A stretch of 10,468 nt of DNA from Deltaproteobacteria bacterium. Lineage in GTDB: Bacteria; UBA10199; SPLOWO2-01-44-7. Position numbers and translations under genes: made by a program. The stretch is taken from the NCBI GenBank assembly GCA_030688705.1, contig JAUYJH010000107.1, positions 1 through 10,468 of the forward strand. Reading direction: 5' to 3'. Of the stretch, positions 1 through 6,280 are shown one piece after another; position 1 is the stretch's first letter, and the number at the start of each line of letters is the position of its first letter. Under the pieces are notes generated by a model that had not been told where the DNA came from, did no database searches, and worked only from the letters and a program-made list of their open reading frames with translations.

Positions 1-559
1 GAAAACGGTTGACAATCGCATCAGCCATATCCCTGTTGGATGGTTTTTCCAAAACATCACCCCACATCAGCTCATTGAGAATCCAAATCCAAAATGAATC
101 CGTGGTTTTTTTGGCGGCGGTCAACTGGTCCAGAACAAACCAGAGATCGCCGATCATTTTGTCGGCATCGGATTTTGAAAACCCGTATTTTTTTTCACGA
201 ACCACTCTTGCCAAAAGGGAGTTCAACGATACTGCGACATAATCTTCCGCCGATTCATTGGGGGCTATCCGCCGGATTGTTCCAGAAGCTTTTGGCGGCT
301 TTACAATCTCAATCGGAACAGGAAGGGACCAGTTATCAGAAGAGACTCGCAATGGTGAGGTTGAAAATCGATGAAGGGGAGGAGCGCCAAGCCATGCAGA
401 ATCTGCCGGCCTTTTGTTCGGCGGCATCCATAAAAAAGTGTCTGCCGGTGAAGGTGTTCCTTTTGCCAGCTCCAAAACCGAATCGGGGAGAGCCTGATTG
501 GTGGCGGCAATCCCCGTGACGGGAATGCCCCAGAGCGTTGTAATCAGATGGGTAGACAT
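1..559 (-). CDS. Hypothetical protein, N-terminal part (gene runs off the left edge)
   Basis: An uninterrupted minus-strand frame of 186 codons runs from an ATG at 559 to the window edge with no stop, so the C-terminus is missing. The start is supported by an AAGAGAGG ribosome binding site at 568-575, eight bases upstream. The protein begins MSTHLITTLWGIPVTGIAAT. Residues about 35-95 are rich in Pro and Ser and look poorly ordered. From about residue 95 it turns into charged, helical-looking sequence (AEDYVAVSLNSLLARVVREKK), then an aromatic stretch (SFWIWILNELMW). I see no catalytic motif, convincing signal peptide or membrane helix. It is divergent from the aconitase gene with 101 bases between the starts, so the two may share a regulatory region. 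I do not recognise the family. Confidence is for the gene being real. Confidence 0.72.
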   Translation of the reverse strand, partial: MSTHLITTLWGIPVTGIAATNQALPDSVLELAKGTPSPADTFLWMPPNKRPADSAWLGAPPLHRFSTSPLRVSSDNWSLPVPIEIVKPPKASGTIRRIAPNESAEDYVAVSLNSLLARVVREKKYGFSKSDADKMIGDLWFVLDQLTAAKKTTDSFWIWILNELMWGDVLEKPSNRDMADAIVNRF

Positions 560-628
560 AATCGAAGCCTCTCTTCTATTCACATCTTCGCCATGATTTC
601 AATAAAGTTGCTTTTCAAGGGTGTACCG

Positions 629-649
629 TGTAAGTGTCCGACACCTACA
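629..649. repeat. Imperfect inverted repeat abutting the aconitase ribosome binding site
   Basis: The arms TGTAaGTGTC and GACAcCTACA (629-638 and 640-649) pair around a single central C, with one A/C mismatch. The right arm ends on the first base of the AGGAGG at 649-654 that serves the aconitase start at 661. It could be a dimeric operator, a hairpin in the aconitase leader that affects translation, or the remnant of a dispersed repeat. The sequence alone does not decide between these. Confidence 0.45.
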
Positions 650-660
650 GGAGGGACCTT

Positions 661-2928
661 ATGCAAATCGTTGAAACCACTAAAGAATTAGTCCAAAAAA
701 CATACTCCAAAATGGAGGGGAATCTCAAAATCATCCGGGATCGCCTTAAAAAACCGCTCACCTTGGCCGAAAAAATTCTCTACGGCCACCTTCAAGACCC
801 CAAAAATCAGGAGATCACCCGCGGCAAAAGCATCCTTTTTTTAAATCCCGACCGTGTCGTGATGCAGGATGTGACGGCGCAGATGGCCCTGTTGCAATTT
901 ATGCTCGGCGGCCAAAAGCAGACACAAGTTCCCGCTTCCATTCATTGCGATCATTTGATTCGCGCGCAGGTGGGGGCGATGAATGATACGTTGGTTGCCT
1001 TGAATGAAAACAGGGAAGTTTATAATTTTCTGGAAAGTTCCGCCAAAAAATACGGAATCGGTTTTTGGAAGCCCGGCTCCGGCATTATCCATCAGGTTTT
1101 TCTCGAAAATTACGCCTTTCCCGGCGGTCTTGTGATCGGCACCGATTCTCATACTCCCAACGCGGGCGGGCTTTGCATGGTGGCTTGCGGTGTCGGCGGG
1201 GCCGATGCGGCCGAAGTGATGGCGGGGATGCCATGGGAAGTTTTGGCCCCCAAATTGGTCGGCATTAAATTGACCGGCCATCTCAACGGCTGGACCGCGC
1301 CAAAAGATATTATTTTAAAAGTTTGTGAATTGTTGACGGTCAAAGGGGGAACGAACAAAATTATCGAATATTTTGGCCCTGGCACAGCCTCTATTTCCGC
1401 CACCGGCAAAGCAACCATCACCAACATGGGGGCAGAGCTCGGCGCCACCACCTCTGTTTTTGCCTACGATGAAAGAATGTTCGACTATCTGAAAGCGACA
1501 GAGCGGGGCGCTCTTGCCGACTTGGCCGAACAGCACAAAAATTTATTGGGCGATGATCCCGAAATTGAAAAGTCACCGGAAAAATATTTTGATGAGGTCT
1601 ACGAAATCGACCTGAATACGCTGGAGCCGTATGTCGTGGGCCCTCATTCCCCGGATGTCGCCCGGCCCATTTCCAAAATGAAGGAAGACGCCGATAAAAA
1701 CAAATACCCCAAAAATATCCGCTACGCCTTGATCGGCAGCTGCACCAATTCTTCCTATGAAGATATCGAGCGGGCGGCCGATGTGGCCAGACAAGCGATA
1801 GCCGCGGGGGCTAAAGCGATCATTCCTCTGATGGTGACCCCCGGTTCAGAACAGGTTTTTGAAACAATCAAGCGCGACGGCCAGCTGGAGGCTTTGGAAC
1901 AAATCGGCGCCACCGTTTTGGCCAATGCCTGCGGGCCCTGCATCGGGCAATGGAAAAGAGAAGATATCAAGCAGGGGGAGATGAACACGATTATTTCTTC
2001 TTATAACCGGAATTTTCCGCGGAGAAACGACGGCAATCCGCAAACCCTCTCTTTTATCGGTTCGCCGGAATTAGTGGTGGCGATGTCGTTGGGCGGCTCT
2101 CTCGACTTTAATCCCTTGAATGATGATCTGGAAGCAGGCGGCAAAAAATGGAAATTGCGGGCGCCGGCAAAAGCCCCCGATATTCCCGCCAAAGGTTTTG
2201 TGAGAAAGGCGGAAGGTTATGTGGCGCCGGCTTACAATCCCGAATCCATTTCGATCAAAGTCGACCCCAAAAGCGAGAGATTGCAAATTTTGTCACCGTT
2301 TGAGTCTTGGAACGGAAATGATTTTGAAAATCTGCCGCTTCTGTTCAAGGCCAAGGGAAAATGCACAACCGATCATATTTCCCCCGCCGGGCCCTGGCTC
2401 AAATTCCGCGGACACCTCGATAATATCAGCAATAATATGCTGATCGGCGCGACCAATGCTTTTACCGAAGAGGCGGGAAAGACAAAAAATATTTTGACCG
2501 GTGAAACGGGAAAAACACCGGCCGAAGTGGCGCGCGTGTATAAAAAAGAAAATCTAAAATGGGTGATTGTCGGCGATGAAAATTACGGCGAAGGTTCTTC
2601 GCGCGAACATGCCGCGATGTCGCCGCGCTATTTGGGTTGTGCCGCGGTGATCACACGGAGTTTTGCGCGCATTCATGAGACGAATTTGAAAAAGCAGGGG
2701 GTGTTGCCTTTAACTTTTGCCGATCCGAAAGACTACGACAAGGTTCAAGAAGACGACCGGATCAGTGTGACGGGATTAAAAGATTTAAAGGCCGGAGCCC
2801 CATTAACCCTTGTTTTGAAACACAAAGAGGGCAAAGAAGACAAAATTTCAGTCAAACACTCCCTCTCTGAAGAGCAAATCGGCTGGTTCAAGGCCGGTAG
2901 TGCGCTGAATTACGTGAGAAAACATTAA
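661..2928 (+). CDS. Aconitate hydratase, mitochondrial type
   Basis: This enzyme interconverts citrate and isocitrate through cis-aconitate in the TCA cycle, in the cytoplasm, using a [4Fe-4S] cluster. The 755-residue product has the full family layout. The N-terminal aconitase domains carry GTDSHTPNAGGL. The cluster cysteines are C361 (GSCTNSS), C424 and C427 (ACGPCIGQW), with the same 63- and 3-residue spacing as C358/C421/C424 of mammalian mitochondrial aconitase. The C-terminal swivel domain carries the active-site GSSREHAA (about 645-652). Length, GHLDNISNN and the C-terminal GSALNYV match the mitochondrial type rather than the longer AcnA or AcnB. I chose the ATG at 661 because AGGAGG (649-654) lies six bases upstream. 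A GTG at 634 would add nine residues but would begin inside an inverted repeat and lacks a good site. No clear terminator follows; the next promoter starts two bases after the stop. Confidence 0.97.
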   Translation: MQIVETTKELVQKTYSKMEGNLKIIRDRLKKPLTLAEKILYGHLQDPKNQEITRGKSILFLNPDRVVMQDVTAQMALLQFMLGGQKQTQVPASIHCDHLIRAQVGAMNDTLVALNENREVYNFLESSAKKYGIGFWKPGSGIIHQVFLENYAFPGGLVIGTDSHTPNAGGLCMVACGVGGADAAEVMAGMPWEVLAPKLVGIKLTGHLNGWTAPKDIILKVCELLTVKGGTNKIIEYFGPGTASISATGKATITNMGAELGATTSVFAYDERMFDYLKATERGALADLAEQHKNLLGDDPEIEKSPEKYFDEVYEIDLNTLEPYVVGPHSPDVARPISKMKEDADKNKYPKNIRYALIGSCTNSSYEDIERAADVARQAIAAGAKAIIPLMVTPGSEQVFETIKRDGQLEALEQIGATVLANACGPCIGQWKREDIKQGEMNTIISSYNRNFPRRNDGNPQTLSFIGSPELVVAMSLGGSLDFNPLNDDLEAGGKKWKLRAPAKAPDIPAKGFVRKAEGYVAPAYNPESISIKVDPKSERLQILSPFESWNGNDFENLPLLFKAKGKCTTDHISPAGPWLKFRGHLDNISNNMLIGATNAFTEEAGKTKNILTGETGKTPAEVARVYKKENLKWVIVGDENYGEGSSREHAAMSPRYLGCAAVITRSFARIHETNLKKQGVLPLTFADPKDYDKVQEDDRISVTGLKDLKAGAPLTLVLKHKEGKEDKISVKHSLSEEQIGWFKAGSALNYVRKH

Positions 2929-2929
2929 C

Positions 2930-2958
2930 TTGACTAATATTAGTCATCTATTTAAAAT
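2930..2958 (+). promoter_or_regulatory. Predicted promoter of the winged-helix/nucleotidyltransferase pair
   Basis: A -35 box TTGACT (2930-2935) and a -10 box TAAAAT (2953-2958) are separated by 17 bases, close to the sigma-70 ideal. Transcription would start near 2965, giving a leader of only about 14 bases before the ATG at 2979. No good ribosome binding site is visible in that leader. Confidence 0.7.
2931..2946. promoter_or_regulatory. Perfect 16-base palindrome over the -35 box (candidate operator)
   Basis: TGACTAATATTAGTCA equals its own reverse complement over all 16 bases. It covers all but the first base of the -35 box TTGACT, so a bound dimer would block RNA polymerase. There is no T-run after it, so it does not look like a terminator. 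The natural candidate binder is the winged-helix protein encoded just downstream, as in autoregulated toxin-antitoxin operons. The palindrome is seen directly; the binder is inferred. Confidence 0.68.
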
Positions 2959-2978
2959 AGTTCTGTAATATTGAATAG

Positions 2979-3392
2979 ATGGTTATGAATCCAAAATTAA
3001 GACTTTTTTCGAAATTTGCCTCTTTTGGAGTGGTTGCAAGGGGAGAGGTCAAAAACGATCTTCCACTGGTTCGCGGCCTCATAAAAGAGAGGCTTCTTAA
3101 AAAAGTCTACAAAAAAGGCTGCGTATTTTATGAATTGACTGAAAAGGCACTCCCTTTGCTTGAGGAGTATCGCCACAAATTATTGGCAGAAGCTCGCTTG
3201 CAGTATCATCTTTATCCGCGGCGCCGGCAATTTTATGGTCCTTTGCTGGAAGATGTTCGTTTTTTGGATGATGCGGCGCCAGATGCGGAAGATTTTCGTT
3301 TTTTGGGAGATTGGCGGCTTCAAGAGCCTCCTTTGCCGGCACAATTGGAGTTATCGCAATGGCGTTTTTATCATGAAAGAGGGTTGGATTGA
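2979..3392 (+). CDS. Small winged-helix-like protein, candidate antitoxin/repressor
   Basis: The product has 137 residues. Residues about 5-60 have the look of a winged-helix DNA-binding domain: a first helix (RLFSKFASFG), a short helix after GEVKNDLP, a recognition-like helix (LVRGLIKERLLKKV), a wing (YKKGCVFYELTEKA), then a helix (ALPLLEEYRHKLLAEA). The C-terminal half is acidic and aromatic, with a 13-residue imperfect repeat (EDVRFLDD, then EDFRFLGD), and could be the toxin-neutralising part. Its stop overlaps the start of the nucleotidyltransferase gene by four bases (TTGA), so the two are translationally coupled. The start is ATG at 2979; an ATG at 2985 in the same frame is almost as likely, as neither has a clear ribosome binding site. 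The family resemblance is structural, by eye, and weak. AbiEi-like antitoxins have a comparable role but I cannot confirm homology. Confidence 0.72.
   Translation: MVMNPKLRLFSKFASFGVVARGEVKNDLPLVRGLIKERLLKKVYKKGCVFYELTEKALPLLEEYRHKLLAEARLQYHLYPRRRQFYGPLLEDVRFLDDAAPDAEDFRFLGDWRLQEPPLPAQLELSQWRFYHERGLD
3248..3306 (+). repeat. Tandem near-duplication within the candidate antitoxin gene
   Basis: Two 20-base copies, at 3248-3267 and 3287-3306, differ at one base and share the core TTCGTTTTTTGG. Their offset is 39 bases, which is exactly 13 codons, so the reading frame is preserved. The encoded peptides are EDVRFL and EDFRFL. Similarity between the bases after each copy is partial, as expected for a duplication that has begun to diverge. 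Confidence 0.6.
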
Positions 3393-3955
3393 AAAAGGGC
3401 AACAAATTTACCTCTATCGATTCTGTCTCTCTTGTTCCATTGCTTCAAAAGCTGGACGCCGCCTTGGCAGAAAAAAGTCAAAAAGCAAAAATTGTTGTTT
3501 TGGGTGGTTTGGCCATTATCGCACAAGGATTTCGAGAGCGTGCCACGTTGGATATTGATATTGCGCAAAATCGTGATGCGGCGATTTTTATCAAAATTTG
3601 TAATCAATTCGCCATTCCTGTCGATGTTATTACGGTGTCTTCTACTGTCGATTTACATCATGCGCCGACAAAAAATATTTTTTCAGGGAAATGCCTGACA
3701 TTGGAAGCGATAACAGCTCCGGATCTGATCAAGCTCAAATTGGAACGATTTTATAAACAAGACCCTGATGATATTTATGCCATGATTCAAAAAATCCGCA
3801 TGACTTATGATGGCTTCAAAAAACTTTTTATCGATATGTTGCCCGATTTTATCGGCAATCCCCGAGGCCTTATTTTAAGCGCGCAACTTGTGGTGGAGCG
3901 GATGTTCCCCGAAAAAATTGAGGATTTTAAAAAAACTGTTTCAAACCGTCCGTGA
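3389..3955 (+). CDS. Nucleotidyltransferase-fold protein, AbiEii/DUF6036-like, candidate toxin
   Basis: The product has 188 residues. It shows the polymerase-beta-like nucleotidyltransferase signature in LGGLAIIAQGFRERATLDID: Gly39-Gly40, then the paired acids D55 and D57. A likely third acid is D79 in IPVDVIT. A later segment, ITAPDLIKLKLERFYKQDPDDI (about 108-129), matches the conserved second half of DUF6036/AbiEii-like proteins, where a Leu/Lys-rich helix precedes a KxDxxD-type motif. Relatives of this fold act as toxins that transfer nucleotides to tRNA or protein; the target here is unknown. The start is a TTG at 3389 that overlaps the upstream stop by four bases, with AGAGGG at 3378-3383 as a plausible ribosome binding site. 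No ATG occurs in frame until near residue 132. The gene's last 15 bases overlap the end of the convergent hemN. Confidence 0.8.
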   Translation: MKKGNKFTSIDSVSLVPLLQKLDAALAEKSQKAKIVVLGGLAIIAQGFRERATLDIDIAQNRDAAIFIKICNQFAIPVDVITVSSTVDLHHAPTKNIFSGKCLTLEAITAPDLIKLKLERFYKQDPDDIYAMIQKIRMTYDGFKKLFIDMLPDFIGNPRGLILSAQLVVERMFPEKIEDFKKTVSNRP

Positions 3956-5323
3956 AAATTTGCCGTCGCCGGCTTTCAAATAAGCATCAAAGACCATGCC
4001 GACGTTGCGCAGGAAAAAGCGGCCCAAGGGGGTGATGAGAATCTCTTTTGGGGTGATTTGAACGATACCGTCTTCCGCGAGCGGTTTGAGGGCAAAGATC
4101 TCTTTTTCAAAATAAAGGTCAAATGTTTCGGAGCGCTCCAAACGCTGGTGGCAGAAAATTTCGTGGATGATTTTTTGGCGCAAAAGATCGTCTTCGCTCA
4201 AAGACATGCCGTGTTCGGTGGCCCGCCCCGTTGCCGCGATCTTTTCTTCGTAGGTTTTCAGTTTTTTGGCGTTTTGGGCAAAGGCTCCCCCCGTGAAACT
4301 GATGGAAGTAACCCCCATGCCGATCAAATCGCAATCGGCCTTGGTGGTGTAGCCTTGAAAATTACGATACATCGTCCCATTGCGGCGGGCGCGGCTTAAT
4401 TCGTCATCCCTTTTTGCAAAATGATCGAGGCCGATAAAATCAAAGCCGGCATTTTGAAAAGTCTCGATCGCTTCGCAAAACATTCGGAGTTTCGTCCAGC
4501 CGTCGGGCAGGTCTTTTTCGTCGATTTTTCTCTGGTGCGCATGCATCCACGGAACATAGGCAAAATTAAAGAGGGCGATTCGGTCCGGGTTTAAATCCAA
4601 AACTTTTTTCAATGTGGCGCGGAATTTCTCCGGCGTTTGCTTGGGAAGGCCGTAAACGAGATCGATGTTGACACTTTTGAATCCGCACTCTCTCGCCGTC
4701 TCCATAATGAGGCGCGTCTCTTCTTCCGATTGAATCCGCCCCGCCTCTTGTTGCACCTCGGGGTCGAAATCCTGAAGGCCCAGACTGGTCCGGTTGAAGC
4801 CAAGTCGGCTTAAAGTTTGGATTTGTTCGTCAGAGGTGACCCTCGGGTCTATTTCAATCGAGATTTCGGCATCGTCTGAAAAAGAAAAATATTTTTGGAC
4901 GTGACGGACCAGTTTTTCTAATTGTGCCGATGAAAAATAGGTCGGGGTGCCTCCGCCAAGATGGAGCTGCTGCACCGGTCGTTTTTTGTCGACGAGCCCT
5001 GCTGTCTGATCGATTTCTTGGAGCAGTGTTTGCAAATAAGGCTCGGCCATCTCATGCCGCTTGGTGGCCACGACCGAACAGGCGCAAAACGTACAGCGCT
5101 CTTCGCAAAAAGGGATGTGAAAATAGAGGGAGAGGGGCGACCCCTTTTTGTTTCCCGCTTGAAGATGCCGCTCAAAATCTTCCGGCCCAAAATCTTTGGG
5201 CCAATTGGGGGCGGTGGGGTAGCTGGTATAGCGTGGGCCCGGGCGGTTGTATTTTTCAACTAGCTCCCGCGTGATGACCACCCGTTGGCCATCGATCGCG
5301 GGTTGAAGGGGTTTTAAATCCAT
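3941..5323 (-). CDS. hemN: Oxygen-independent coproporphyrinogen III oxidase HemN
   Basis: This radical SAM enzyme decarboxylates coproporphyrinogen III to protoporphyrinogen IX without oxygen, in the cytoplasm, as part of heme synthesis. The product has 460 residues, close to the 457 of E. coli HemN. PGPRYTSYPTAPNW lies at 28-41. The cluster motif YFHIPFCEERCTFCAC gives C73, C77 and C80 as the [4Fe-4S] ligands, plus C82. GGGTPTY (123-129) is the SAM-binding glycine motif. GLDHFAK and RNFQGYTT are typical of true HemN rather than the related HemW heme chaperone. It is the last gene of the minus-strand run, starting 15 bases after the histidine kinase stop. There is no visible ribosome binding site: the leader reads CCTCCC, the complement of one. 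Translation may therefore rely on coupling to the kinase gene. Its 3' end overlaps the convergent nucleotidyltransferase gene. Confidence 0.95.
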   Translation of the reverse strand: MDLKPLQPAIDGQRVVITRELVEKYNRPGPRYTSYPTAPNWPKDFGPEDFERHLQAGNKKGSPLSLYFHIPFCEERCTFCACSVVATKRHEMAEPYLQTLLQEIDQTAGLVDKKRPVQQLHLGGGTPTYFSSAQLEKLVRHVQKYFSFSDDAEISIEIDPRVTSDEQIQTLSRLGFNRTSLGLQDFDPEVQQEAGRIQSEEETRLIMETARECGFKSVNIDLVYGLPKQTPEKFRATLKKVLDLNPDRIALFNFAYVPWMHAHQRKIDEKDLPDGWTKLRMFCEAIETFQNAGFDFIGLDHFAKRDDELSRARRNGTMYRNFQGYTTKADCDLIGMGVTSISFTGGAFAQNAKKLKTYEEKIAATGRATEHGMSLSEDDLLRQKIIHEIFCHQRLERSETFDLYFEKEIFALKPLAEDGIVQITPKEILITPLGRFFLRNVGMVFDAYLKAGDGKFSRTV

Positions 5324-5338
5324 ACGGGAGGTTCTATT

Positions 5339-6280
5339 TTAAGCGGCGGGCAAAGTAAAATAAAATAGTGTCCCTTTACCCTCTTCACTTTCGGCCCGGA
5401 TGGCCCCCTTGTTCAAGCGGATGATTTCTTTGGCGATTGCGAGCCCCAGCCCGGTCCCCTTGTAATGGCTCCCCCCGACGGGGCGGTTGATCTGGACGAA
5501 TCTCTGGAAAAGGTCGCCCAGCCGGTCTTTGGGGATTCCCGGGCCGTCATCTTCGACCCCGACGCGCACCCCTTTTGTCCCTTCCGGTTTGGCACGAACG
5601 ATGATCCTCGATTTGGCAAAACGGAGGGCATTGCCGATCAGATTGGTCAAAACCTGCGCGATCATATTGGCATCGGCAAAAACTTTGGGGAGAGGATGCG
5701 CGATATCGGCGGTAATTTTCAGATTATTCTCTTCAATTTGCGGCCCCATATTTTTGACGGTTTCCGCGATCAGACGCTCCATATCAAAGGGAGCGGGATG
5801 CATTTCCGTTTTTCCCGATTCCAACCGGCCGATATCGAGCAGGTTTCCGGCAATCCGGTTGAGCCGATCCAAATTTTTCCGGACGATCTCTATCCCCCTT
5901 TTTTGTTTTTGCGTGAGGGGACCCAGAATTTCATCCTCGATGTTTGCCAATGCCAGCTCTGCCGTGGCGATCGGGCTTTTAATCTCATGCGAGACGATAT
6001 GGATGATCTGCGTTTTGGTCTCCTCAATTTTCGCGTGCTCCAGCAAAACGGACAAGACAATAAAGCCGCTAAAAAAGGTCAAAAAGATGAGGAATATAAA
6101 AGCGAAAAAATCTTCCTTGGTTGCAACCCTTTCATCGAGAAGAACCTCAAAAACGCCGGCCAGGTCAATCATGACGATGGGAATGGCGACGCAGAGACCG
6201 AGAACAAAAATGGCCCCCCACTGTTTTTTGCGGTCTTTGTAGAGGGCACCGGAGATCCAGTGGACAAATTTTCTAAACAT
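5339..6280 (-). CDS. Membrane-bound sensor histidine kinase, orphan in this window
   Basis: The product has 313 residues. Two hydrophobic helices, about 21-42 and 57-80, flank a loop of only some 15 residues, so there is almost no periplasmic sensor domain. A HisKA domain follows, with the phosphoacceptor H98 in IVSHEIKSP. The ATPase domain shows the N-box NLIGNALRFA (213-222), G1 DDGPGIP (244-250), F-box FQRFV and G2 GTGLGLAIAKE (275-285). All key kinase residues are present. I chose the ATG at 6280: it overlaps the upstream stop by eight bases (ATGTTTAG), a common coupling arrangement. An ATG at 6355 would add 25 residues but overlap the upstream gene by 83 bases. No response regulator is encoded in the window. 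The small loop suggests it senses something within the membrane, an internal signal or a partner protein. The nearby hemN hints at oxygen, redox or heme status, but this is only inference. Confidence 0.93.
   Translation of the reverse strand: MFRKFVHWISGALYKDRKKQWGAIFVLGLCVAIPIVMIDLAGVFEVLLDERVATKEDFFAFIFLIFLTFFSGFIVLSVLLEHAKIEETKTQIIHIVSHEIKSPIATAELALANIEDEILGPLTQKQKRGIEIVRKNLDRLNRIAGNLLDIGRLESGKTEMHPAPFDMERLIAETVKNMGPQIEENNLKITADIAHPLPKVFADANMIAQVLTNLIGNALRFAKSRIIVRAKPEGTKGVRVGVEDDGPGIPKDRLGDLFQRFVQINRPVGGSHYKGTGLGLAIAKEIIRLNKGAIRAESEEGKGTLFYFTLPAA

Noticed and set aside
94..519. Plus-strand 141-codon frame at the left edge
   Set aside because: The minus-strand frame over the same bases is open to the window edge, has a ribosome binding site and more natural protein composition, so this one is taken as its shadow.
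634..660. Earlier GTG start for aconitase
   Set aside because: The ATG at 661 has AGGAGG at ideal spacing, while the GTG sits within the inverted repeat with no site upstream.
841..1281. Minus-strand 146-codon frame inside the aconitase gene
   Set aside because: It is antisense to highly conserved aconitase sequence and its translation has no recognisable character.
2425..2444. Seven-base-pair hairpin ATCAGCA / TGCTGAT inside aconitase
   Set aside because: It encodes part of the conserved GHLDNISNN segment of mitochondrial-type aconitases, so coding constraint explains it.
3918..3947. T-run with a short GTTT/AAAC stem downstream of hemN as a terminator
   Set aside because: The stem is only three to four base pairs and the T-run is part of Lys-rich codons of the opposite gene; too weak to call.
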